From Flavobacteriales bacterium (GTDB lineage Bacteria > Bacteroidota > Bacteroidia > Flavobacteriales_G > Salibacteraceae), in contig DNTB01000041.1 in the NCBI GenBank assembly GCA_003499525.1, forward strand, positions 1 to 64,000: DNA of 64,000 nt, in the 5' to 3' direction. Numbering within the stretch: position 1 is the first letter of the stretch; each line of letters begins with the position of its first letter. Under the pieces are notes generated by a model. The model worked only from the letters and a program-made list of their open reading frames with translations. It was not told where the DNA came from and ran no database searches. Below are positions 18,566-27,917 of this stretch, piece by piece. The position numbers and the translations under genes are program-made.

Positions 18566-19108
18566 ATGGAGCTGATTCAGGAACCCATTCCGGGTCTGAT
18601 GCTAGTAAAGCCGAAAGTATTTGAAGATCATAGAGGGTACTTTTTTGAGAGCTACAATCAAAACTCCATTAAAGAGATAGGTATTGATGAAACCTTTGTT
18701 CAGGATAATCAATCCAAATCGAATAAAAGTGTCTTAAGAGGATTACACTTTCAGGTACCTCCCGCAGCACAGGGCAAACTAGTTCGGGTGGTCATTGGAT
18801 CTGTCTTCGACGTTGCGGTAGATCTGAGGTCTGATTCTGAATACTATGGAAAATGGTTTGGAGCAGTTCTAAGTTCTGAAAATAAATATCAGCTCTGGGT
18901 TCCTCCTGGATTTGCACACGGTTATCTCGTCCTGGAGGATGAGACGGTTTTCAGCTATAAATGCACAGAATTCTACCAGCCAGATAAAGAGCTGGGAATA
19001 ATGTGGAATGATAAAGATATTGGAATCGAATGGAATATCGAAAACCCAATTTTGTCCACAAAAGATGAAAAAAATCTTTCGCTTTCTACCTTTAATTCTC
19101 CCTTTTAA
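18566..19108 (+). CDS. rfbC: dTDP-4-dehydrorhamnose 3,5-epimerase
   Basis: A 180-residue cupin-fold epimerase making dTDP-4-keto-L-rhamnose for surface polysaccharide. Blocks FEDHRGYFFESYN, QDNQSKSNKSVLRGLHFQ (catalytic His in GLHF), QGKLVRVVIGSVFDVAVDLR and PPGFAHGY are all typical. No rfbA, rfbB or rfbD is nearby. Its TAA shares a base with the ATG of the following transglycosylase gene. Confidence 0.94.
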   Translation: MELIQEPIPGLMLVKPKVFEDHRGYFFESYNQNSIKEIGIDETFVQDNQSKSNKSVLRGLHFQVPPAAQGKLVRVVIGSVFDVAVDLRSDSEYYGKWFGAVLSSENKYQLWVPPGFAHGYLVLEDETVFSYKCTEFYQPDKELGIMWNDKDIGIEWNIENPILSTKDEKNLSLSTFNSPF

Positions 19109-20055
19109 TGAATAAACAATCCAGATTTTTATCAGCACTCGGTGCATTATTCTTCGGTGCAATTGTGTTTTTTGTTTTCACCAAGTCATCAGAAACGAGT
19201 GAAACCAACAAAGAGCGCTTTGCTGAAATCGAAAAGGAATATCGTATATACGCCATACCTCTTCCGGATAAAATCGAGTTTGCAGGAGAACAAGCCCCAC
19301 TGCATTGGAATGATGTAAGAGAAAAACTTGACCGCGAGTTTCTTGTAAATACCTATTGGCAGTCGAATGCACTGCTATTCATTAAACGCTCACATAAGTA
19401 TTTTCCCATCATAGAACCCATTTTGAAAGAAAAAGGAATTCCTGATGATTTTAAATATCTGGCTCTTATTGAAAGTGGGTTTACCGGTATTGTTTCTCCT
19501 GCAGGTGCTGAAGGATACTGGCAGTTTATGAAAACCACCGCAAGAGAGTTTGGATTAGAGGTGAATAATGAAGTTGATGAACGCTATCATTTGAAAAAAG
19601 CTACCGAGGCGGCCTGTGAATATTTATTACGGGCAAAAGAAAAATTTGGAACGTGGACCCTTGCTGCCGCAGGATACAACATGGGTATGGAAGGTTTGCA
19701 AAAGCAACTTGACAAACAGCTTGCAGAATCCTATTACGACCTCAAACTGAATGAGGAAACCTCAAGATATATCTACAGACTACTAGCCGCTAAAACCATT
19801 TTGGAAAACCCCAAAAAATTTGGATTTCATTACACAAAAGCGGATTTATGGATAAGGCTCCCATCCAATGAAATTACTGTTGACTCCACCATTTCCAACC
19901 TTGCCGAATTTGCCAAAGAGCAAGGGTGGAACTATAAGATTTTAAAAGAGTACAATCCCTGGCTTAAGAAAAACAGTCTTACGGTATCAACAGGGAACAG
20001 TTACGAAATCGAATTTCCCAGAGAAAAATTTCGCAATAATCTGATCGATAGATGA
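19108..20055 (+). CDS. membrane-anchored lytic transglycosylase
   Basis: A 315-residue protein with an N-terminal signal anchor (residues 8-26, ALGALFFGAIVFFVF) and an SLT/MltD-type catalytic domain that cleaves peptidoglycan glycan strands. The catalytic glutamate is E122 in LALIESGF. The family blocks SPAGAEGYWQFM and AAAGYNMG follow in the expected order. The C-terminal 60 residues (LPSNEITVDSTISNLAEFAKEQGWNY) may be a degenerate LysM-like segment. The start overlaps the rfbC stop by one base. Confidence 0.9.
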   Translation: MNKQSRFLSALGALFFGAIVFFVFTKSSETSETNKERFAEIEKEYRIYAIPLPDKIEFAGEQAPLHWNDVREKLDREFLVNTYWQSNALLFIKRSHKYFPIIEPILKEKGIPDDFKYLALIESGFTGIVSPAGAEGYWQFMKTTAREFGLEVNNEVDERYHLKKATEAACEYLLRAKEKFGTWTLAAAGYNMGMEGLQKQLDKQLAESYYDLKLNEETSRYIYRLLAAKTILENPKKFGFHYTKADLWIRLPSNEITVDSTISNLAEFAKEQGWNYKILKEYNPWLKKNSLTVSTGNSYEIEFPREKFRNNLIDR

Positions 20056-20748
20056 TTATGCCTTTATTGTTGTCGTGGAAAGAAGTCCCTGAACCAAAAG
20101 AAACTGGGCCAACATATAAGTTAGCATTGTAAGCTCCCTACTTCCAGGAAAAGTATTGATGAACTTAGCATAGGCTAGGGTACTATCAGATAGTACAAAG
20201 AGAACGGCTCCTGCTAAAACAACAAGACTTCCAGTAGCCGACCTGAGTACAGACATAGCTACCATCGCCATTATAACAAAAGCATAGATAAAAACCGGGA
20301 ATTGCATCTCACCCAGACCGGGGTATAAGATTGAGAGAAATAACATTGCATATGCAACAATGAAAACCAAATAGAGCGATCGTGACGATTTTATGGATTT
20401 GGAAATGGTTACTTCGGAGGTTATGATTATCGAAATCATATATCCAATATGTGCCATTAGAAAGCTTGATAACCCAAGGATAAAAAAGGAACTATCTCTG
20501 GCTTCAAACATAAGGAATGCATCTCCTAACCATGACAGAATGAGTGCGGCATAAAGCCAACGGAACAGGGATAAATTGACAATCGAAGACCGGCTTTTTT
20601 GATAAACCTCAATAATCAAAAGGGGAATAATAAGAGGTTTGAGAATTTTAAAGAAGACAGGGGGCTCAAAAGTCAGACTTACAATTATTGCAGGGACAAG
20701 CAGAAATAAATAGATTTTACCTGTATGTGAAAGTCTGGAGAGGTGCAC
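20056..20748 (-). CDS. YhhN/TMEM86 family membrane protein
   Basis: A 230-residue protein with about eight hydrophobic helices. LSWLGDAFLMF, SFLMAHIGYM and VLSDSTLAYAKF carry the acidic and His residues conserved in the YhhN family, whose eukaryotic TMEM86 members are lysoplasmalogenases. The bacterial role is less certain. The start is GTG at 20748. It lies seven bases after the TerB-like gene and is convergent with the transglycosylase gene, with no spacer between stops. Confidence 0.82.
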   Translation of the reverse strand: MHLSRLSHTGKIYLFLLVPAIIVSLTFEPPVFFKILKPLIIPLLIIEVYQKSRSSIVNLSLFRWLYAALILSWLGDAFLMFEARDSSFFILGLSSFLMAHIGYMISIIITSEVTISKSIKSSRSLYLVFIVAYAMLFLSILYPGLGEMQFPVFIYAFVIMAMVAMSVLRSATGSLVVLAGAVLFVLSDSTLAYAKFINTFPGSRELTMLTYMLAQFLLVQGLLSTTTIKA

Positions 20749-20755
20749 TACTTTT

Positions 20756-21154
20756 TTATGCAGGAACTCTTGATAATTTCTTTCTGATTTTAGTCAAAAG
20801 CCCTTTCTCCTGAATTTCAGTGTGCTTGAATACGGCTGAGAGTTTCTCGGTGATTTCCAATATAGCTTGCCTGAGCTGTGGATCAAATCCTGTAAAGTGA
20901 TCCTCCACGTAATCAATGAACGACATGAAGGCATCATCCGGATCCGCATCATTTTCGTTCAAATAATCGAATTCCATTTCAACATAATAGGCTGAATCCG
21001 TGCCGAATTCATCCGTGCTGTCTTCCAATGGTACCAGATCATTAACAACCGTTCGGTGTATCTCTGCTATTTCCTCTTCGGAAACAGTTCCGTTGGCTTT
21101 AGCCAATGCGTAGAGCAATTTGCCAACCTCTGAGTAGAAATTTTTGTAAATCAT
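20756..21154 (-). CDS. TerB-like acidic alpha-helical protein
   Basis: A 132-residue, strongly acidic, soluble protein. KLLYALAKANGTVSEEEIAEIH at the N-terminus resembles the EF-hand-like turn of TerB tellurite-resistance proteins, and the rest is predicted helical (FDPQLRQAILEITEKLSAVF). There is no ter gene context, so a role in tellurite resistance should not be assumed. It is cotranscribed with the YhhN gene seven bases downstream. Confidence 0.6.
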   Translation of the reverse strand: MIYKNFYSEVGKLLYALAKANGTVSEEEIAEIHRTVVNDLVPLEDSTDEFGTDSAYYVEMEFDYLNENDADPDDAFMSFIDYVEDHFTGFDPQLRQAILEITEKLSAVFKHTEIQEKGLLTKIRKKLSRVPA

Positions 21155-21375
21155 TTTTCCCCATTTTGAATGAACTTTAAAAATACTAAGAAAAGGTACT
21201 TAAATAAAGAAACATTGGTCAGTTCTGTGGAGTGCTCAACATCAAAAACAAGATCATTGCAGGTCTGCTTTTTTTTCGTTGTATTATTCATTCAATTAAC
21301 GCAGTCCTGAACTTGAAATAATCCCTTCAGAAAAAAGAAATCCACTACTTTTACTCGGATCATTGTATCAGACCT

Positions 21376-21750
21376 ATGCCAGATAAGCAAGATGAAAGAG
21401 GGTGTTTAGAATGTGGAGAACCTATCTATGGAAGATCAGACAAGAAGTTTTGCTCGGATCAGTGTCGAAACACATTCAACAACAAACTCAATAGAGATGA
21501 TGTGAACTTCATGCGAAGGATAAATCATATCCTAAGAAAAAACCGAAGAATTCTGGCCAAACTAAACACTGACAATAAGACCAATGTAACCCGGAAACAG
21601 CTCCTGGATGAAGGCTTTAATTTCAGCTATTTCACCAACATCTACACTACCAAATCTGGTAAGCACTATTTCTTTTGCTATGAAGAAGGATATCTGAAAA
21701 CTGGAGAAGACTGGTTTACCCTAGTCAAACGTCAGAGCTACGTGGATTAA
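21376..21750 (+). CDS. treble-clef zinc-ribbon protein, unknown function
   Basis: A 124-residue protein. CLECGEPIYGRSDKKFCSDQC gives four cysteines in CxxC-x13-CxxxC spacing, a probable zinc site followed by RNTFNNKL, as in small zinc-ribbon proteins that resemble HNH-associated or ribosomal zinc fingers. The remainder is basic, then aromatic (FNFSYFTNIYTTKSGKHYFFCYEEGY). Similar short proteins occur widely in Bacteroidota without assigned function; nucleic-acid binding is a guess. Its stop shares a base with the ATG of the FAD/Fe-S oxidoreductase. Confidence 0.75.
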   Translation: MPDKQDERGCLECGEPIYGRSDKKFCSDQCRNTFNNKLNRDDVNFMRRINHILRKNRRILAKLNTDNKTNVTRKQLLDEGFNFSYFTNIYTTKSGKHYFFCYEEGYLKTGEDWFTLVKRQSYVD

Positions 21751-24674
21751 TGGAAAAGGCTATTTCAAAAAAAGAATGGGCACTTCTTTCCGATTCACTT
21801 GCTGGATACATCGCTGATGATCAACTTCATCGCATTATTTACTCCAATGATGCAAGTGCCTATGAGGAATTGCCCCTTGCCGTTGTTTTTCCAGCAAATG
21901 TTGAGGATGTGCAGCAAGTTGTTCGTTTCGCTATAAAGAATGATATTGGTTTAATCCCAAGAACAGCAGGCACATCGCTAGCAGGACAGGTGGTCGGGTC
22001 TGGCCTTGTTGTGGATTTCTCCAAATTCATGAATAACATACTGGAAATCAATGAGAAAGAAAAATGGGTGCTGGTTGAGCCCGGTGTTATTCGGGATGAA
22101 TTGAACATGGAATTAATGCCACTCGGATTGCAGTTTGCACCAGAAACCTCTACCTCCAATAGAGCCATGATAGGCGGAATGGTTGGCAATAACTCCTGTG
22201 GAGCTAACTCTATTTACTATGGAACAACGAGAGACCATCTGTTGGAAATAGAGGTAGTTCTATATGATGCTTCGGTTGCACACTTGCGATCTGAAAACAA
22301 ATCAGCTTACGAAGCTATACTGAGCTCTGATCTGACACTTTCTAAAACCTATCTATCACTCAAAAAAATACTCTCCAAAAAGTCTTCCAGAGAAACCATT
22401 TCACAAAATTCTCCAAAAAAGGAAATTCAACGACGAAATACTGGTTATGCGCTGGAGGCCATAGCTGATGATTCTTTTTTTGATCTGGGACACGGGAGCA
22501 TCAACATGTGTAATCTAATGGCGGGTTCAGAAGGCACGTTGGCGTTGGGAACAAAGTACAAGTTAAATCTTGTTCCCCTTCCGCCCGAGTACGGAGGATT
22601 GCTGTGCATTCAATTTAATAACCTTTATAAATCGCTTGAAGCCACGCAGATCTTAGCAGTTCATCAGCCCTATGCCATAGAGCTCATTGATCACTACATA
22701 ATTGATGCGGCAAAAGGTCATGGAGGCTTCGCAGAATATGCCTCATTTATTACCGGATATCCTGAGGCTCTCCTAATAGTGCAGCTTTTCGAAAACAATG
22801 CTGATGAGTTAACAGAAAAAGCCAGACTGTTGGAAACCGCACTGAAAAAGAAAGATCTTGGCGAAGAAACGATCTTACTCACAGGCAACGAAACCGAAAA
22901 GGTTTGGAAACTCCGAAAAGCGGGGTTAGGACTATTGTCAAATATTCCCGGTGCGGCCAAACCACAGCCCGTAGTAGAGGACACTGCAGTAGCTCTTGAT
23001 GATTTGCCCAAATATATTAAGGAGTTCAATGAGGTACTGGAAAGAATGAACCTGAACAGCGTACACTACGCGCATGCCGGAGCTGGAGAGCTTCATTTAC
23101 GCCCAATTATAGACATGACCACATCCGAGGGTCGTGCAAAATTCAGGTCAGTAGCTCAGGCTGTTTCCCGTTTGGTAAGAAAATATAATGGTTCATTGAG
23201 TGGTGAACACGGAGATGGAAGACTAAGGGGAGAATTTCTACGAGAACAGGTTGGTGATGAGTTGTACAATCTATTCTTAGATGTAAAAAAAGCCTGGGAT
23301 CCCATGAATATCTTTAATCCTGGAAAAATCGTGGATGCACCGGCCATGGATAAGAACCTTAGGTACCAGCATAAGAATCGGTATGAAGGCAGTGAGACTT
23401 TATTCCGGTATCGCGATTCAGGAGGAATACTCAATGCAGTTGAAAGGTGCAACGGTTCGGGAGATTGCAGGAAAACCAAACTTTCCGGTGGAACGATGTG
23501 CCCAAGTTTTATGGCAACACGAAATGAAAAAGACAGTACCCGAGCCAGAGCCAACGCTTTAAGACAGCTGTTAAAATTTAATCAGGAAAAAGCCTTCACA
23601 AAACCTGAACTGCATGAGACGTTATCACTGTGCTTATCCTGCAAGGCGTGTAAATCTGAATGCCCCTCTCAGGTAGATATGGCTAAATTAAAAAGTGAAG
23701 TTTTATATCAGTATGGCAGATCTTTCAATCGATCATCTAAAGATAAAAGGGTAGCCCACTTTTATCGGAATATGCAGAATGCATATCCATTCACGAAGCT
23801 GATAAAGTCAGCTCTACCTCTATTAGAACCATTATTAAAAACAAAGCTGAACATACCCCAGCAAAGAACCTTACCACTACCTGATAATCAGAGATTTACA
23901 TCCTGGAAAAGAGATAAATTACCCACTGATAACCCTACCCAAAAAAGAAGAGTACTGCTGTTCGTTGATGAATTTCATGAGTTCACAGAAACTGACACCG
24001 CTAAAAAGGCATGGAAGCTGTTCGAGAAGCTGGGCTATTCGATAACCAGAGCAGACGTCGCGGAAAGTGGAAGAACTTACATCTCCAAGGGCTTTCTTGA
24101 TAACTTTAAATCACTTGCTACTGAAAATATCAACCGCCTGTATGCCCAGATTACCCCAAATACAGCCATTGTAGGTCTCGAACCATCGGCTATCATAACA
24201 TTCAGGGACGAATACCTCGACATTTTTGAGGGAGCACAGCAACAAAAAGCAGAGGAAGTGGCTAAAAGCTGTTACACCTTTGAAGAGTTCATTGCAGAAG
24301 AGCATCATGCTGGACGCATAACTTCTGACCGATTTACATCTGAATCCATGTCGATTCGGTTTCATGGACACTGCTACCAGAAAGCCATTTCTTCCACATC
24401 ACATACCCAAACCGCATTAAATATTCCGGTTAATTATCGAATTGAAGAAATCCCCTCAGGTTGCTGTGGTATGGCCGGATCTTTTGGGTATGAGCATTTT
24501 GATATCAGCATGAAGATTGGTGAATTGGTCCTCTTTCCTGCGGTACGGAGGATACCTGGTGAAGTCAAATTATGTGCGCCAGGAACCAGTTGCAGGCAAC
24601 AAATAAGTGATGGTACCGGAAGAATCGCATTACATCCTGCTGTGATTCTCTTTAATGCCTTGAAATCAAATTAG
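21750..24674 (+). CDS. FAD-linked oxidase fused to Fe-S subunit (YdiJ/GlcDF-like)
   Basis: A 974-residue fusion. Residues 1-510 form a FAD-binding PCMH/VAO fold (PRTAGTSLAGQVVG; IGGMVGNNSCGANSI) with an FAD-oxidase C-terminal domain (HYAHAGAGELHLRP; SGEHGDGRLRGEF). Residues 550-680 hold ferredoxin-type cysteines (CNGSGDCRKT...MCPSF and CLSCKACKSECP). The C-terminal part contains HGHCYQK and SGCCGMAGSFGYE, a CCG-type cluster region as in GlcF. Such proteins oxidise 2-hydroxyacids such as D-lactate or D-2-hydroxyglutarate at the membrane; the substrate is not determinable. The TAATG overlap with the zinc-ribbon gene suggests coupling. Confidence 0.88.
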   Translation: MEKAISKKEWALLSDSLAGYIADDQLHRIIYSNDASAYEELPLAVVFPANVEDVQQVVRFAIKNDIGLIPRTAGTSLAGQVVGSGLVVDFSKFMNNILEINEKEKWVLVEPGVIRDELNMELMPLGLQFAPETSTSNRAMIGGMVGNNSCGANSIYYGTTRDHLLEIEVVLYDASVAHLRSENKSAYEAILSSDLTLSKTYLSLKKILSKKSSRETISQNSPKKEIQRRNTGYALEAIADDSFFDLGHGSINMCNLMAGSEGTLALGTKYKLNLVPLPPEYGGLLCIQFNNLYKSLEATQILAVHQPYAIELIDHYIIDAAKGHGGFAEYASFITGYPEALLIVQLFENNADELTEKARLLETALKKKDLGEETILLTGNETEKVWKLRKAGLGLLSNIPGAAKPQPVVEDTAVALDDLPKYIKEFNEVLERMNLNSVHYAHAGAGELHLRPIIDMTTSEGRAKFRSVAQAVSRLVRKYNGSLSGEHGDGRLRGEFLREQVGDELYNLFLDVKKAWDPMNIFNPGKIVDAPAMDKNLRYQHKNRYEGSETLFRYRDSGGILNAVERCNGSGDCRKTKLSGGTMCPSFMATRNEKDSTRARANALRQLLKFNQEKAFTKPELHETLSLCLSCKACKSECPSQVDMAKLKSEVLYQYGRSFNRSSKDKRVAHFYRNMQNAYPFTKLIKSALPLLEPLLKTKLNIPQQRTLPLPDNQRFTSWKRDKLPTDNPTQKRRVLLFVDEFHEFTETDTAKKAWKLFEKLGYSITRADVAESGRTYISKGFLDNFKSLATENINRLYAQITPNTAIVGLEPSAIITFRDEYLDIFEGAQQQKAEEVAKSCYTFEEFIAEEHHAGRITSDRFTSESMSIRFHGHCYQKAISSTSHTQTALNIPVNYRIEEIPSGCCGMAGSFGYEHFDISMKIGELVLFPAVRRIPGEVKLCAPGTSCRQQISDGTGRIALHPAVILFNALKSN

Positions 24675-24708
24675 TTACATTTGATATTATCATGTTACTC
24701 AACTTGGA

Positions 24709-26472
24709 ATGTCGAAGAAAAGAAAAGTCCTTCTTATTGCTGGGCTAAGCTTACTGGCTTTAATACTCATTGGAACAGCTTATCTCTACTTTAATTTCAA
24801 CAAGGTTGTAGAGTCCATTGTAAGGAAAGAACTTATTGCCAAAAACAATGAGAACCCAAACTCCATTTATCACCTTGAAATTGAACGGGTAAAGTTCAAT
24901 TTTGTAGCCGGATCCATCAGCATTAAAGGCATAAGGGTAACCCCGAGAGATTCCATTCTGGCATTCCGAACCGTATTGAAAATTCTTCCAACAACCGTAT
25001 TTGAGATCGAGATTCCGGAGCTTAAGCTTGATGGAATTTCCTATAATGAGTTGTTGAATAAGCAGGCAGAACTCAAAGCCATCAGATTCATTAAACCCAA
25101 AATCAAAGTATTTGTATTTGATGATACCCTAAAGCAGAATCTGTCTAAAGACACGGCAAGTTTTCAATCTGCATTGCTTGAGGTGTTGCAGAATGCTGAC
25201 GCCGGTCTGGTTTCTGTTGAAAATGCCAGCGCCGAAATCATACGCGTAAGCCAAAGCGACTCCAATGAACTATTTTCAATTAACCCGTACTCCGTAGTAC
25301 TTACGAATGTTCATATGGATGAATCCACCTTAAATTCAGCACAATATGTAGAATACGAGAACTTGGCTATCTCAGGCGAAAATGTCGTGGTAAGACAAAA
25401 ACAAAAGACCCAGTTGAATATGGGCAAGCTTCAATATTCCAATGAAGATACCTCACTCTATATCGATTATTTCAAGTTTTCTCCTCTACAATCCAAAAAG
25501 AAATTCAGCGGTAAACGGCGATGGCGAAAAGCCTGGGTTTCTTTTAGTGCGGATAGAATTGAATTAAAAAGTATAAACCCAACTCTTCTTACCGAATATC
25601 AATTAGTTGATATTCAGGAATTGAACATCGAGAACGGCCAAATAGATGCCTATGTAGACACTCGCATTCCTAAAAATCCTGACAAAGAAATATTGATGTT
25701 AGGAGAGATGGTTGGAAAAATTCCTACACCCGTTCACATCCATTCGCTCAAGTGGAATAGTGGGAAAATACACTTTGAGACCACGAACAAGGAAAACGGT
25801 AATACTGGTGGGTTGAGTTTTGAGGAGTTCAGTGCAGAAGGTACCAATATTTCGAATATTCCAGAACGGCTAAAGGAAGACTCCTATGCCATTCTTAATG
25901 CACGAACCTTATTCATGGGCGGTGCAGCTTTAAATGTCCATTTTGAGTTTGACCAGCTCAGTGAGTCTGGGGATTTTACATTCAGGGCTAATGCATCAAA
26001 CTTGAGTATGAAATTACTGAATCCGTTGCTCAAACCAGTAGCTGGAGTGGAAATTAATTCAGGAACCATCACTCAGCTATCTCTTAGATCAAATGCAAAC
26101 CGATATCATGCGGACGGAAATGTGGTTTTAAAATATGAGGACCTCAAGATGTCCATTCTGGAAATGGATGATAAAACCAATGCCTTAAAAAAGAGAGGTC
26201 TGATTTCCTTTATCGCAAATGAGATTATTCCTTCGCAGAATAAGACAGATAGTAAAAGTTATTCAGAAGGTATTATTGATCTGGACCGTGAACCTTTGGA
26301 TTCTTTCTTCAAGTATATATGGTTAATGCTTGCCGATGGTGCTGAAGATATCATTCTTGGAAACAAGAAAAAATATGAGAAACGAAACAGGAATAAGAAT
26401 ACTGATAAAGAACAGGAAAAAAGAAAGAAAAAGAAGAAGAAAAAGAACAAAAAGAAGAGAAAGAATAAATGA
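24709..26472 (+). CDS. membrane-anchored AsmA/DUF748-like protein with lysine-rich tail
   Basis: A 587-residue protein with an N-terminal membrane anchor (VLLIAGLSLLALILIGTAYLYF) and a long beta-rich region. NKVVESIVRKEL followed by VKFNFVAGSISIKGIRV resembles AsmA/DUF748-like proteins that span or bridge the periplasm. It ends in an extraordinary basic tail: nearly all of the last 35 residues are Lys, Arg, Asn or Glu, coded by a purine-only-like tract (about 26366-26466). The stop overlaps the ATG of the porin-like gene (ATGA). A role in envelope lipid or protein transport is inferred only. Confidence 0.65.
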   Translation: MSKKRKVLLIAGLSLLALILIGTAYLYFNFNKVVESIVRKELIAKNNENPNSIYHLEIERVKFNFVAGSISIKGIRVTPRDSILAFRTVLKILPTTVFEIEIPELKLDGISYNELLNKQAELKAIRFIKPKIKVFVFDDTLKQNLSKDTASFQSALLEVLQNADAGLVSVENASAEIIRVSQSDSNELFSINPYSVVLTNVHMDESTLNSAQYVEYENLAISGENVVVRQKQKTQLNMGKLQYSNEDTSLYIDYFKFSPLQSKKKFSGKRRWRKAWVSFSADRIELKSINPTLLTEYQLVDIQELNIENGQIDAYVDTRIPKNPDKEILMLGEMVGKIPTPVHIHSLKWNSGKIHFETTNKENGNTGGLSFEEFSAEGTNISNIPERLKEDSYAILNARTLFMGGAALNVHFEFDQLSESGDFTFRANASNLSMKLLNPLLKPVAGVEINSGTITQLSLRSNANRYHADGNVVLKYEDLKMSILEMDDKTNALKKRGLISFIANEIIPSQNKTDSKSYSEGIIDLDREPLDSFFKYIWLMLADGAEDIILGNKKKYEKRNRNKNTDKEQEKRKKKKKKKNKKKRKNK

Positions 26473-27917
26473 TACGCTGCCGGAGATGTGGTTTGCTACC
26501 TTTCTTCCTATTCTGTATTCAGGTTACCAATGCCCAGGATAACCATTACTGGCATGTTCAGCCCGATGGGCATGCGAGTATGTTGGGTGCTTCTGTTACC
26601 GCCAATATAGATGACAATACTGCAATTTATTACAACCCGGGAGCCCTCGGAAACATCAAAGAAACTCGATTAGGTTTCAACGCCAACGTATACTTTCTGG
26701 ATGTCTATTTCATAGAAAACGGCGCGGGAGAGGGTATAAATCTTTCCGCAAATGTGTTGGATGCATTACCCCTGCTCTTTTCTGGATCGATTCAGTTCAA
26801 AAAAGCTCAGAATCTCACGCTTAGTTACTTGTACATGAGCAGAAATAAATCGAGAGTACGTTTGGAAGCCAGTACGAATTACGCAGTAGATTTCTTCGAA
26901 AATGGAACTGCTAGTGAGCAATACTTTGCCTCCTTTACTCTCGATAAGGAACTTCGGGAAGAATGGATAGGTATCGGATTCGGATTTAGTTTAGGTAAAC
27001 ACTTGAGCATTGGATTCTCTCCAATTGTTACGGTCTACAACAATAACTATTTGGAAGTCACCGATATTTCTTTGTTCTCCAATCTGAGCCAGGCATCATC
27101 ATTACTCATTTCGCAATACGATCTTCGAGAATCCCGAATCGCGGCCATTGGTGTTCTTCTAAATGTAGGTGCCACAATAAAATTAGAACAAAATGAAATT
27201 GGCATTTCCTTAACCACCCCCAGAGTTAGTTTATCTTCACTCTCGAGATCGAGTTCGAATAGAAACCGGACTGTTTTCAATAATATTCCCGGAGAAGAGG
27301 TAAATTAGAAAATCATTGCAAACTATTCGGGTGCCAGGAGTTTTTATAAGTCGCCGCTGGTTATTAACCTGGGTTTCGCAAGAACCATCCTGCGCAACAA
27401 ATTTTCCATAAGACTGGCCTATTACTCGAACATTGAGCCTTACGACTTGCTGGATTCTGAGGAGAATGGAACGGTACTCGGAACGTCTCAGGGGATTGAT
27501 CTGGTCTCTCCTGTTCCGGAGTATTCAAACCGACAAATACTCAATGTAGGACTGGGTTTGGAGCGACGTCTTACAGATAATCTGAAGCTGTTACTGGGGT
27601 ATCGATCTGATTTCAGGTTCATTGATGATCAAAAGTTTAGAGATAAAGATTTCGTTCCTGTAGTTTCCCGATGGAATCTACATCATTTTACTGGTGGTGG
27701 TTACTGGGAGAGCCGATCGTTTAGACTGAACCTTGGGTTAGAATATGCCTTTGCCCGTGAGAGAAATATGCAACAATATGTGAACCTCAATAACCCATCA
27801 AAACATTTGGGTATACTGGCGAATACAACAAACACTGCAAATGTTAGATACGATCAGTTTAGAATTTATCTCGGATTGACGCTCAAATTTGTACAGCCTT
27901 CAGAGAGTAAAAACTAA
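26469..27917 (+). pseudogene. FadL/OmpP1-like outer-membrane barrel, in-frame TAG
   Basis: An outer-membrane beta-barrel gene of 482 codons interrupted once by TAG at 27306-27308. Before it: a signal peptide (LLPFFLFCIQVTNAQ) and a FadL/OmpP1-type N-terminus (GASVTANIDDNTAIYYNPGALG). After it the same frame stays open for 202 codons (KIIANYSGARSFYKSP onward) with alternating barrel strands to the natural TAA (LGLTLKFVQPSESKN). The C-terminal part has no ATG near its beginning, so reinitiation is unlikely. It is either a recently inactivated gene, a sequencing error, or a readthrough site. The ATG overlaps the upstream gene's TGA, and its TAA overlaps the TAG of convergent dapA. Confidence 0.8.

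Noticed and set aside
26330..26542. 70-codon frame in the lysine-tail tract
   Set aside because: A shadow of the purine-rich 3' end of the AsmA-like gene.
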